This document shows, piece after piece, positions 9,079 to 16,284 of a stretch of 37,600 nucleotides of DNA. The position numbers and the translations under genes were made by a program. The stretch covers positions 1 to 37,600 of the IMG/VR virus record IMGVR_UViG_3300042516_002926. One strand, given 5' to 3'. Source of the stretch: a virus. The notes under the pieces are model-generated. The model ran no database searches and was not told the origin of the DNA. It saw only the letters and a list, made by a program, of their open reading frames with translations. Position 1 is the first letter of the stretch. Each line of letters begins with the position of its first letter.

Positions 9079-9491
9079 TGAAAACAACCATCGCAACATA
9101 CACGATTAGTACAATGTTAACATTTATTTGGGCCTATTTCTTTAACTTAGCATTGACTAATTCAGATCAATATCTGGCATTGGTTGCAGTAGTTATGGTA
9201 GATGGGTTCTTCGGTGTTATTGCTGGAATTAAACGTGAAGGCTTTCAAACATGTAAAGCAATCAAGGTATTACGTACTTTAGTTACATGGGTTGTATTGT
9301 TGACTGTGTTGTTGATGGTAGAAAAAGGATTTAAAGGGACTAGTTGGTTAAGTGAAACTATATTAGTCCCTTTTATTGTTTTCCAATTGATGTCGGCATT
9401 GAAAAATGCGTCTATGGCAGGTTTTATCAAAATAGAAGCATTGAATAGCATTTTAGATAAATTTGACAATCACAAAGGTGATCGTAACTAA
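9078..9491 (+). CDS. Phage holin, toxin-secretion/phage-lysis holin family
   Basis: 137 residues with about four hydrophobic stretches. V-M-V-D-G-F-F-G-V-I-A-G-I-K-R-E-G-F is the family signature of phage_holin_4-type proteins (D-x-x-x-G followed by a charged turn), and the C-terminus is charged (F-D-N-H-K-G-D-R-N). It should oligomerise in the inner membrane and let the endolysin out at the set time. It is the fourth gene of the lysis set. A 10-bp inverted repeat followed by four T residues lies inside the coding region at 9333-9373. Confidence 0.85.
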   Translation: MKTTIATYTISTMLTFIWAYFFNLALTNSDQYLALVAVVMVDGFFGVIAGIKREGFQTCKAIKVLRTLVTWVVLLTVLLMVEKGFKGTSWLSETILVPFIVFQLMSALKNASMAGFIKIEALNSILDKFDNHKGDRN

Positions 9492-9495
9492 ACTT

Positions 9496-9525
9496 TGAAA
9501 TTGTAAAAAAATTCATTATATTATA
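9496..9525 (+). promoter_or_regulatory. Phage promoter, TTGAA - 16 - TATATTATA
   Basis: TTGAA at 9496-9500 and TATATTATA at 9517-9525 match the two-part motif repeated before many genes here. The -10-like block ends 3 bases before the ATG at 9529, so a normal start distance would put +1 at or inside the start codon. Confidence 0.6.
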
Positions 9526-9528
9526 GTA

Positions 9529-9876
9529 ATGAATTATAAACATATAGCATTATCCTTTACTATCTTCCTATTAGGACAAATAGTAGTTTGGATACAGACA
9601 AACGGTCCACTCATATGGGATTGGGCTAAAACGTATAAAGCTGTGTTGATGTTGCTAGGGGTGCCAATAACATGGGCATTCATGGAAGCGACCCGATACG
9701 CAGTTTCCGGTTTTGGAGGCCTATTCTGGCCCGGAAGATTTACCTCATTCGTAGCAGGTATTTTCATATTCACAATCATGACACTAATTTTTAAGGGCGA
9801 ATCAATCAATCTTAAAACTGGTGTTTCTTTAGGGATAGCATTCTCATTATTATTAGTACAACTCTTTTGGAAATGA
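9529..9876 (+). CDS. Conserved phage membrane protein of unknown function
   Basis: 115 residues with about four predicted membrane segments (roughly 5-22, 38-55, 68-85, 94-112) joined by short loops, one of which holds W-P-G-R-F. Small four-helix membrane proteins of this kind occur in many large marine phages but I know no function. It has its own promoter and essentially no leader. It follows the lysis set but is separated by a 37-base gap, so it may be transcribed independently of it. Confidence 0.7.
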   Translation: MNYKHIALSFTIFLLGQIVVWIQTNGPLIWDWAKTYKAVLMLLGVPITWAFMEATRYAVSGFGGLFWPGRFTSFVAGIFIFTIMTLIFKGESINLKTGVSLGIAFSLLLVQLFWK

Positions 9877-9897
9877 TGATATTTATATTAAAAATAT
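9867..9897 (+). promoter_or_regulatory. Probable promoter, TTGGA with an AT-rich -10 region
   Basis: TTGGA at 9867-9871 is followed 22 bases (start to start) later by TAAAAATAT at 9889-9897, ending 3 bases before the ATG at 9901. A closer-spaced TATATTAAA at 9884-9892 is an alternative -10. Weaker than the other copies. Confidence 0.4.
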
Positions 9898-9900
9898 AGT

Positions 9901-11724
9901 ATGGCTAATATAAAACTTATCGATCGAATCATTCTAAATGAAATAGCTGATGTTAAAAAAATATTAACAGAAGCAGTTGCCAATTGGGCAGCAGTTAGTG
10001 CTAGTTTAAAAAAATTGAATTTGCATAAACTTAATGTGGATGGCGTTGAAACATATGAATTCAATGATCCTACATTAGGTACTGTATATATCGGATCAGA
10101 TGGGTCTGCATTTATAGAAAAATCTAATACAGAAAGTCCATGGACATTTGATGGTACCAATGTAATAGTTAACAATAAACCTTTAGGCGTAACTGGCAAT
10201 GTAAATAAATCTAAATCAAACTACGTAGTCACAGTTAAAAAGAAATCCGTAGAGGGCCGCGATGCAATTGATGTATTTCAAACTGCATTAGATTGGCTAG
10301 GATTTATACCTGGATATGGTGATATAATAGATGCAATCAATGCAATAATTTATTTTGCACGAGGGAAATACTTAGATGGTACATTATCTTTAATTGCAAT
10401 TATACCACTCGTTGGATCAGGTATTAAACTAAGTTTCAAAGGTGCTATACAAGGAGCTGGAGGCGCGTTAGCAGTTAGTAGGATTTGGCGCAAAGCAGCA
10501 AATGGTTCGCCTGATGATTTAATTAAATTTTATCGAGAAGCAATTGCATCTGGTAAATTAGATAAAGTGCAATTAGCTGCAATTGCAGCAAAGGGTGATG
10601 AAATAGCTGCTTTGTTAACAAAAGGTAAATCTTACGTAAAAGGTAAAGAAGCAGTAATATCAGCTATGGGATTAGATGCCAAAGCAGTTTTAAAACAATT
10701 GGATGATGTTTCATCATTAATTAAAAATACAACATCCGTTCCTATTAAGAAATCATTTGGAAGTAAAATTGGCGCAGCGTATGATGCAATGAAAGCATCT
10801 AGAGTTGGTCAAGGTACATCTAACTTATTCCAAGGTGGAGCTAATTTAGTGACATTCGGAGGTTTTGGTGTTGCTAAAAATTTAGTTAAAAAATTAGGCA
10901 TTTCTGGCAGAGAAATGAAAATGCTTAAAGATGCAATGGATGTGAGATGGGTTAAGCGCATATCAGATAGTCCCACATTAACAACAGCTATGTTTAAAAC
11001 AAACAAACGATTGTCAACCCAAGCTGCAGCATCAATGGGTATTCCACCATGGTTGTCTGCTAGGCCGACAAAAGAAATACAAGCTTGGTTTGCAAACTTG
11101 CAAAAAACAGATCCTAGACGTTGGAAAGAAGTTAGTTCTACAATTGCGCAACAATCAGCTGACGCAAAAAATATATACTATATGAAATACGTCGAAAATG
11201 CATTCCAACAGGCATCGAATATATTTAGACCTGGAGCTGTATTAAAAGGCGGGTATACAGATATGTTTGCACGAGCGCTAAAGCTAGACTCATATAGATT
11301 ATCAAATCCTAAGAATTTAGATATCGTTAAAAATGAAATAGAAGATTTAGCTGAGAAATTAGGCTTAGATCCTGAAGAAAATCCAAATGGTGTTATTATG
11401 CCGGCAATATATTCAGTATTTTCATCATTTTTAAATGATACTAAAAATAAAGCAGCAGACGCATATGAAAAGGGATTAGCAGGAACTGTTATTGGAACTG
11501 TAGGAGCTATTGTTGGAACTGGCGAGGAAGAAGAACAAGAACCAACAGATTCTATTCCTGGTAGTACTAATGTAGACCCGGATCCATCATCGCAGTTATC
11601 ATCAATCAAACAAGATTTTAAGAATGCTGATGGTAGTACATTGGAAAAATTACAAGCATTGTCTGATATAGGTTGGTCGGAAGATGATATTGATGTATTG
11701 AAAAAAGCTTTGGATATTGAATGA
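9901..11724 (+). CDS. Large candidate virion/internal protein with a pre-toxin-like hydrophobic module
   Basis: 607 residues, not a recognised enzyme. The N-terminus M-A-N-I-K-L-I-D-R-I-I-L-N-E ends in L-N-E at 12-14, a possible maturation-protease site. Around 120-185 is a hydrophobic pair of helices with G-F-I-P-G-Y-G-D-I-I-D and I-I-P-L-V-G-S-G, the 'P-x-x-G-D' pattern that polymorphic toxins use in pre-toxin regions. The middle is alpha-helical and lysine-rich; near 545 an acidic run (G-E-E-E-E-Q-E) leads to a flexible Pro/Ser stretch and a short C-terminal helical domain. It heads the candidate virion block and ends with an ATGA overlap. A virion protein delivered into or across the host membrane fits, by inference. 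Confidence 0.6.
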   Translation: MANIKLIDRIILNEIADVKKILTEAVANWAAVSASLKKLNLHKLNVDGVETYEFNDPTLGTVYIGSDGSAFIEKSNTESPWTFDGTNVIVNNKPLGVTGNVNKSKSNYVVTVKKKSVEGRDAIDVFQTALDWLGFIPGYGDIIDAINAIIYFARGKYLDGTLSLIAIIPLVGSGIKLSFKGAIQGAGGALAVSRIWRKAANGSPDDLIKFYREAIASGKLDKVQLAAIAAKGDEIAALLTKGKSYVKGKEAVISAMGLDAKAVLKQLDDVSSLIKNTTSVPIKKSFGSKIGAAYDAMKASRVGQGTSNLFQGGANLVTFGGFGVAKNLVKKLGISGREMKMLKDAMDVRWVKRISDSPTLTTAMFKTNKRLSTQAAASMGIPPWLSARPTKEIQAWFANLQKTDPRRWKEVSSTIAQQSADAKNIYYMKYVENAFQQASNIFRPGAVLKGGYTDMFARALKLDSYRLSNPKNLDIVKNEIEDLAEKLGLDPEENPNGVIMPAIYSVFSSFLNDTKNKAADAYEKGLAGTVIGTVGAIVGTGEEEEQEPTDSIPGSTNVDPDPSSQLSSIKQDFKNADGSTLEKLQALSDIGWSEDDIDVLKKALDIE

Positions 11725-12755
11725 TAACTGAATACGAAATAAATAACGAACTCAATCCGGATATCTGGAATGGTGATGTTCTTAAAGAAAATCTACGAGA
11801 TGGATTTTTAAAGATTGCTACATCATTTTATGATTTCTTAAATATCAATGCAGAAATGCTAGATGTTATTTTGATTGGCAGTAATGCTAATTATAATTGG
11901 ACTGAACATAGTGATATTGATTTACATGTTATCATTAATTTTTTCGATATTGGAACTAATTTGCATTTAGTTAAAGAATATTTGCAAGCTAAAAAAAGTA
12001 TATGGAATACTAATTATCCTTTAAAATACAAGGGAATGAACATTGAACTTTATGCCCAAGACTTAAATGAAAATTTACATTCATCAGTGGGTATATATTC
12101 CATCGCACATGACAAATGGATTCAAAAGCCATCATATCAAATGATATCAATCGATGATGATATTATCAAACAAAAAGCAGATCCATATGCATATGAAATA
12201 GATGCATTATCAATTAAAGATGATAACTTAGATCTTAAGATAAAAAATATTTTACGTCGTTTAAAAAATCTACGTCAATCTGGTTTGGATGCTAACGGTG
12301 AATATTCAGTAGAAAATTTAGCATATAAATACTTACGTAATAAAGGCTATTTAGAACGTTTAAAAGATATGTTACGTGCCACTACCATGGGCCAACTAGA
12401 TATAGAAGATCCTGCAGTACAAAGTTTAACAAACCATATAACGCAAAAAGAAATCCTAGACGAATCAGGCTGGGCACATATTATGCAACGTATGAATGCA
12501 GTAGAAGATCCCATGGGACAATGGAAACATCCAGGTCGTTGCACCATGATTCCACACAATCAAATCACAATGAAAAATGTACCTTATAAGGTATTAGGTA
12601 TTGATGATACGGGCCATATGCAAATGATGCATCCAGAAAAACAATATACATATCCTGGCGGCAAAGTTTATGAAATACCAATGACTGCACAATATCGTAC
12701 ATGGGCAATACAATTATTAAATGCAATAAAAAATGGATCTAAATATGCAAAGTAA
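11721..12755 (+). CDS. Nucleotidyltransferase-fold protein with a phage virion-type C-terminal domain
   Basis: 344 residues. G53-S-N ... W-T-E-H-S64-D65-I-D67-L-H is the G-S-x(n)-S-D-I-D signature of the nucleotidyltransferase superfamily, with the two metal-binding aspartates; the third carboxylate may be E-L-Y-A about 45 residues on. Residues after ~230 form a second domain (W-A-H-I-M-Q-R-M ... G-R-C-T-M-I-P ... G-H-M-Q-M-M-H-P-E-K-Q-Y ... P-G-G-K-V-Y-E-I-P-M), a module I associate with large-phage structural proteins. An enzyme carried in the virion, modifying a host RNA, protein or metabolite by nucleotide transfer, would fit. The target is unknown. Confidence 0.65.
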   Translation: MITEYEINNELNPDIWNGDVLKENLRDGFLKIATSFYDFLNINAEMLDVILIGSNANYNWTEHSDIDLHVIINFFDIGTNLHLVKEYLQAKKSIWNTNYPLKYKGMNIELYAQDLNENLHSSVGIYSIAHDKWIQKPSYQMISIDDDIIKQKADPYAYEIDALSIKDDNLDLKIKNILRRLKNLRQSGLDANGEYSVENLAYKYLRNKGYLERLKDMLRATTMGQLDIEDPAVQSLTNHITQKEILDESGWAHIMQRMNAVEDPMGQWKHPGRCTMIPHNQITMKNVPYKVLGIDDTGHMQMMHPEKQYTYPGGKVYEIPMTAQYRTWAIQLLNAIKNGSKYAK

Positions 12756-12930
12756 AGGTTTAGGCGATGACATCAAAAAAATAACTAAAGCAACCGGTTT
12801 AGATCAACTTGCAAAAAAGATAGCACAATTGTTAGATGAAGATTGTGGGTGTGATGATAGACAAACATGGCTCAATGAAAAAACAGAAAATTGGCCTATT
12901 TATAAAAAAAGAAACAAGGATACAAAATGA
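12745..12930 (+). CDS. Small phage module protein with a C-x-C-D-x-R-Q segment
   Basis: 61 residues from the ATG at 12745; an in-frame ATG at 12733 would add four residues. The sequence G-L-G-D-D-I-K-K-I-T-K-A-T-G-L-D-Q followed by D-C-G-C-D-D-R-Q-T-W-L-N-E is a recurring small module in phages of aquatic bacteria, found alone or fused to longer proteins. The C-x-C pair could bind metal. It overlaps the genes on both sides (11 and 4 bases). Function unknown. Confidence 0.65.
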   Translation: MQSKGLGDDIKKITKATGLDQLAKKIAQLLDEDCGCDDRQTWLNEKTENWPIYKKRNKDTK

Positions 12931-13394
12931 ATCTTTTAAAAGAATGTGATTGTGGATGTGAAGGAAAAGGCGGATGCAATGATACTAACAGCAATTACAT
13001 GTTTTTTGGTAATTTAAAAATCATTAAAAAATATGTAGATGCAATGTTGCAAATGAATCCAGATCAAGTTCAAGAAATACTAAGTAATGGACATGATTGG
13101 GCAGCAGATCATATTGCAACTTCAAAAGATGATGTACAAGAAGTTGGTGATTTTCTAATGAATGAAATGCAACATGATCATGCAAAAGATTCATATGATA
13201 TGCAACAGCCAATGTTTGTTCCAATTGGGTTTAAAAATCATCTCAAACAATTAATGCCAGAGCGTATTGAAAAAACCGAATCTGGTTACTTTGCTACAAC
13301 TGAAACAGGTAGACGATTGTCTAAAAAACCTAAATCTAAAAAAGCTGCATTGGCTCAATTAGCCGCAGTTGAAATTTCAAAACATAAAAAATAA
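12927..13394 (+). CDS. Composite phage protein: Cys-rich start, helical middle, basic C-terminal module
   Basis: 155 residues in three parts. Residues 1-20 hold M-N-L-L-K-E followed by C-D-C-G-C-E-G-K-G-G-C, five cysteines that could bind metal. Residues 24-78 (Y-M-F-F-G-N-L-K-I-I-K-K-Y-V-D ... G-H-D-W-A-A-D-H-I-A-T-S-K-D-D-V) is a helical module seen repeatedly in phage proteins. The C-terminus (S-G-Y-F-A-T-T-E-T-G-R-R-L-S-K-K-P then a K/A-rich helix) is another such module. L-K-E at 4-6 is a possible prohead-protease site. No enzymatic motif. It starts with ATGA and is followed by an 8-base gap. Confidence 0.65.
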   Translation: MNLLKECDCGCEGKGGCNDTNSNYMFFGNLKIIKKYVDAMLQMNPDQVQEILSNGHDWAADHIATSKDDVQEVGDFLMNEMQHDHAKDSYDMQQPMFVPIGFKNHLKQLMPERIEKTESGYFATTETGRRLSKKPKSKKAALAQLAAVEISKHKK

Positions 13395-13400
13395 ATAGTT
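13369..13400 (+). promoter_or_regulatory. Possible weak promoter, TTGAA - 18 - TAAATAGTT
   Basis: TTGAA at 13369-13373 is followed 23 bases later (start to start) by TAAATAGTT at 13392-13400, two bases before the ATG at 13403. Spacing fits the window's promoter motif but the -10 match is poor. Confidence 0.3.
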
Positions 13401-13402
13401 AT

Positions 13403-14041
13403 ATGGCATACTTAAATGCAAACATACCTACAATTACGTGTTTCATACGTAATGAATTCATGTTTAATCATGAACAAGGTAACGGCGAATTTACACTAGC
13501 AGATGTGCATAGTGTAGCTTCAATACAAAAACGAACTCCATTGTTTGAGGCATTTCTAGAAAATGGCGTCAATTGGACACGAAGACCAATTCATGCATTT
13601 TGTTGGAGAAAAGATGCAGAACAGTTACCATTGACCGAACATGTATATTGGGATTGTTTTTCTTCATATATCGATGTACAAGTAAGAGAACGATTATCAG
13701 GCCTTCGAGCTGATTTAATTTCTATTACAGGTGTAAAGAGACAAGGTACATATATGTTCACATTGGATTGGTCTCATGAAAATAGAAATGTATTAGATAC
13801 TAATTTTTCTGAAACACCTGAACATAAATGCGGCCATGTATTTAAAATGGATAATGGTAATTATTTTATTTATCCGAATAATAGAATTATATGGATGGAT
13901 ACTGCTTGGACATATAATAGAATAGATAAAAATCCAGGTTATAAGATTGATATGACAGTATATACTGTTGAAGGTAAAGGTGGTTTTGAAACAGATTATT
14001 CTTATATGACTGAATTCAAACAAGATAAAACAAAAAAGTAA
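13403..14041 (+). CDS. Conserved phage protein of unknown function
   Basis: 212 residues, soluble, rich in aromatic residues (many W, Y, F), no signal peptide or membrane segment and no catalytic motif I recognise. It opens M-A-Y-L-N-A-N-I-P and contains W-R-K-D-A-E-Q-L-P and K-C-G-H-V-F-K-M-D-N-G-N-Y-F-I-Y-P-N-N-R-I-I-W. Similar proteins occur in large phages of marine bacteria, always among virion or accessory genes, as far as I recall. A structural role is possible but not shown. Confidence 0.6.
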   Translation: MAYLNANIPTITCFIRNEFMFNHEQGNGEFTLADVHSVASIQKRTPLFEAFLENGVNWTRRPIHAFCWRKDAEQLPLTEHVYWDCFSSYIDVQVRERLSGLRADLISITGVKRQGTYMFTLDWSHENRNVLDTNFSETPEHKCGHVFKMDNGNYFIYPNNRIIWMDTAWTYNRIDKNPGYKIDMTVYTVEGKGGFETDYSYMTEFKQDKTKK

Positions 14042-14053
14042 ATATTTATTAAT

Positions 14054-14386
14054 ATGAAACTAATGAATTTACTTTTTGAATCAAAAGATAAAACAGAAAC
14101 TTTTGAATCATTTGCAGACACTAGAGAAGCTGGTGCTGAAAAGATTGTTGATAATGCTAAAAAGAAAGGTGGATTAGCACTTTTAACGTGGCATCACTTC
14201 AAAGTTAAATTACCTTATTATAAAAAAGCAGCTGCTGGCAAATTAGATATGGACGCAACTAAAAAAGAATTTGATGCTACATATAAAAAGATATCTACAT
14301 CAATGTCACAAATTGAATTCCAACGGGAAGTAGGTCGTTTAGAAGTTTTAGGTGAATTGATTATACGAGATCAAAAAGGCAAATAA
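14054..14386 (+). CDS. Small candidate internal virion protein with an LFE leader
   Basis: 110 residues. The first nine, M-K-L-M-N-L-L-F-E, end in L-F-E, resembling the targeting peptide of T4 internal head proteins. The rest is lysine-rich and mostly helical; G-G-L-A-L-L-T-W-H-H-F-K-V-K-L-P-Y-Y-K-K-A-A is a recurring phage module with no known activity. The start lies directly behind a TATTTATTAAT block, leaving almost no leader. The gene ends in a TAATG overlap with the tail lysozyme. Confidence 0.6.
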   Translation: MKLMNLLFESKDKTETFESFADTREAGAEKIVDNAKKKGGLALLTWHHFKVKLPYYKKAAAGKLDMDATKKEFDATYKKISTSMSQIEFQREVGRLEVLGELIIRDQKGK

Positions 14387-15258
14387 TGATACGTTTAAAA
14401 AGTTTATTGTTTGAGTTTGATTTAAATGAAACAGGCGAATTAGATAAAGCTAAAGATATTGTTACGGGGTTACAATCGCGAGGATTTAGTTACACCGGTG
14501 CTGTTGCATTAGCAGGTAACATAGCTCACGAATCTGGATGTGAACCTAATACTACTGAAGAGGGTGGTACTGGAGGATATGGATTAATGCAATGGGATCC
14601 AGGATTCGGGCGTAAACAAGCATTAACTGCATTTGCAAAATTTACAGGTAAATCAAAGAGTAGTTTGTCGACACAATTGGATTTCATGAAATGCGAATTA
14701 TTGAATGGATATCTATGGAATGGTAAACCAGTCGATGGCATAGATAAAAAATTAATGTATTACAAACAAGAAAACGGTACCTATAAAGGTTTATCAAACG
14801 AATATGTTAAAAAATACAAAAATAGTATTGTAGATGGAAACATTGCAAAGAGTGCAGCTAACTTGATGGATAATGTATTCAAACCGATTGCTGGCAGCAA
14901 ACAACAACGCATTGATAATGCTTTAAAAATTGATAAGTATATCAAAGGTGGCAGTGAAACATCAAAATCAACAAAATCGGATACTAAATCAACAGCAAAA
15001 AAATATACAGCATTTCCGAATCCAGCTGTCGTCGGCGATATGATTACAGTAACTGTTAATAAAGATATATTGCCTTTAGATTCTATAGATTTAAACGTAG
15101 TAAATACAGCAGGACGGGTACTAGATAAGCATCATTGGGATAATGTTCAGCAAGGCATATTAAAATTTACAGCCCCTGACGAAGTTGGAATTTACATTTT
15201 ACAAATGCTAACGGGTAATTCCGATACTGATGATTTTATTAAGTTGATGGTTCGATAA
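14386..15258 (+). CDS. Phage tail lysozyme with a C-terminal T9SS type A-like sorting domain
   Basis: 290 residues, no signal peptide. M-I-R-L-K-S-L-L-F-E is a targeting-type N-terminus ending in L-F-E. Residues ~20-190 match the phage tail lysozyme family: G-N-I-A-H48-E49-S-G with the likely catalytic glutamate, then G-G-Y-G-L-M-Q-W-D and the helical R-K-Q-A-L-T core. After a Lys/Ser/Thr linker (191-206), residues ~208-290 read F-P-N-P-A ... D-S-I-D-L-N-V-V-N-T-A-G-R-V-L ... V-G-I-Y-I-L-Q-M ... I-K-L-M-V-R, the layout of a type A secretion C-terminal sorting domain. A lysozyme cutting the wall during entry, with its C-terminal domain touching host surface machinery, is one reading; a generic Ig-like domain is the other. 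Confidence 0.83.
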   Translation: MIRLKSLLFEFDLNETGELDKAKDIVTGLQSRGFSYTGAVALAGNIAHESGCEPNTTEEGGTGGYGLMQWDPGFGRKQALTAFAKFTGKSKSSLSTQLDFMKCELLNGYLWNGKPVDGIDKKLMYYKQENGTYKGLSNEYVKKYKNSIVDGNIAKSAANLMDNVFKPIAGSKQQRIDNALKIDKYIKGGSETSKSTKSDTKSTAKKYTAFPNPAVVGDMITVTVNKDILPLDSIDLNVVNTAGRVLDKHHWDNVQQGILKFTAPDEVGIYILQMLTGNSDTDDFIKLMVR

Positions 15259-15259
15259 T

Positions 15260-15289
15260 TTGGATAATTTAAATTATTTATATATTATA
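15260..15289 (+). promoter_or_regulatory. Phage promoter, TTGGA - 16 - TATATTATA
   Basis: TTGGA at 15260-15264 and TATATTATA at 15281-15289. The ATG at 15294 follows after four bases, so the transcript would begin at about the start codon. Confidence 0.65.
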
Positions 15290-15293
15290 AGTT

Positions 15294-15494
15294 ATGGCAC
15301 AAGAAAATTTCATCGATAAGTTATTGGTTGCATCAATCAATCATATGAAAACTAACGAATGGGAATGGCCTGAAAGTTGGGATCTAACCCGTAAGCAAAG
15401 ATTTTTAACACAATGCCGCGAATATGCGGAACAAAATGAGTTATATGAACAATGTGCGATCATTAGAGATGTCGAAAAAGAAATCAACAAGTAA
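15294..15494 (+). CDS. Small conserved phage protein upstream of ClpS
   Basis: 66 residues, acidic and helical, with N-E-W-E-W-P-E-S-W-D-L-T-R-K-Q-R-F-L-T-Q-C-R-E-Y-A-E as its core and an E-Q-C-A-I-I-R-D-V-E-K-E-I C-terminal helix. Its 3' end overlaps ClpS by 26 bases, so the two are probably co-translated. The C-terminal helix resembles UvrB/UvrC (UVR)-type helices that contact Clp-family ATPase partners, but this is a weak likeness. No function can be assigned. Confidence 0.65.
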   Translation: MAQENFIDKLLVASINHMKTNEWEWPESWDLTRKQRFLTQCREYAEQNELYEQCAIIRDVEKEINK

Positions 15495-15726
15495 ACGAGG
15501 TCAGCATCGTGTGATAGTTCACAATGACAATCATAATACGTTTGATCATGTTGTTGATTGTTTGATGAATGTTTGCGGTCATGGATATTTACAGTCAGTG
15601 CAATGTGCTACAATAACTCATATGAGTTCAAAATGCGCAGTGTATACTGACAGTTACGATGAATGCATTTTGGTTCAGAGAGAATTGCAAACATTAGGTA
15701 TAACAGTTTCAATTGAAAAATGCTAA
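15469..15726 (+). CDS. clpS: ClpS-like adaptor of the ClpAP protease
   Basis: 85 residues from the ATG at 15469 (M-S-K-K-K-S); an upstream ATG at 15424 would add an unlikely 15-residue extension. H-R-V-I-V-H-N-D-N-H-N-T-F-D-H-V-V aligns with the ClpS start of the fold, keeping the Asn-Asp pair that grips the amino group of N-degron substrates. T-H-M-S-S-K-C-A-V-Y-T-D keeps the pocket histidine and the C-[AG]-V-[YF]-T strand. The flexible basic N-terminus is the part that inserts into ClpA in cellular ClpS. It would redirect host ClpAP/ClpCP toward N-end-rule substrates, or block that route. No ClpP or Clp ATPase gene is in the window. Confidence 0.86.
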   Translation: MSKKKSTSKRGQHRVIVHNDNHNTFDHVVDCLMNVCGHGYLQSVQCATITHMSSKCAVYTDSYDECILVQRELQTLGITVSIEKC

Positions 15727-15905
15727 AACGAATAATTAAAATTAGAATTGCATTGCTACACGCAACATATCATAGAAATATGAAACGAGCGGAGAAATGT
15801 CGTCAACAATTAGATATTGTTGCATTTAAAAAGTATGTCTATGCTGCAGAAGATGCATGGCGTAAATTAGTTATATTATCAAATAAGTTAAAACCAAATG
15901 GGTAA
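15720..15905 (+). CDS. Small basic protein of unknown function
   Basis: 61 residues, strongly basic and helical (M-L-K-R-I-I-K-I-R-I-A-L-L-H-A-T-Y-H-R-N-M-K-R-A), without a clear membrane segment. It overlaps ClpS by 7 bases and the next gene by 8, the same compact style as its neighbours, which supports its being real. Codon use matches the neighbours. No family recognised. Confidence 0.55.
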   Translation: MLKRIIKIRIALLHATYHRNMKRAEKCRQQLDIVAFKKYVYAAEDAWRKLVILSNKLKPNG

Positions 15906-16284
15906 AAAATCAGCACACACAGGAATGTCTCCGAAGGATCGCTCCATTAACATAATGGACAAGTTCATTACGCGAAATCAAAACAAACAAAAAGATCAAC
16001 CATTCAGATCTGCAATTAGAAAAGATCCGAATATTCCGATTCATATGTGGCCTTTGAAAGATCAAATTGAATATTGGGAAAACAGAACCGATGCAGATCG
16101 TTTCAATGATGTATACCCCGTATATTCATTTTGGATTAGTGAAGTAGAAAAATTATCAAAAGTTCACCCAACATTCTTTACAGATAAAACATTATCATTG
16201 AAACCTAGATTGCTTGAAATGTATGAGACAAAGGTAATGCCTAGAGAAGCAGTAACTGAATTGAGAAAACACGGAATTTATTAA
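15898..16284 (+). CDS. Conserved hypothetical phage protein
   Basis: 128 residues, soluble, mixed charge. M-G-K-K-S-A-H-T-G-M-S-P-K-D-R-S-I-N-I-M-D-K-F then a middle D-R-F-N-D-V-Y-P-V-Y-S-F-W-I-S-E-V-E-K-L and a C-terminal helix ending R-K-H-G-I-Y. No catalytic or binding motif seen. It overlaps the upstream gene by 8 bases and the HNH gene by 1 base (TAATG). Could be a DNA- or nucleoprotein-associated protein given its basic N-terminus, but that is a guess. Confidence 0.6.
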   Translation: MGKKSAHTGMSPKDRSINIMDKFITRNQNKQKDQPFRSAIRKDPNIPIHMWPLKDQIEYWENRTDADRFNDVYPVYSFWISEVEKLSKVHPTFFTDKTLSLKPRLLEMYETKVMPREAVTELRKHGIY

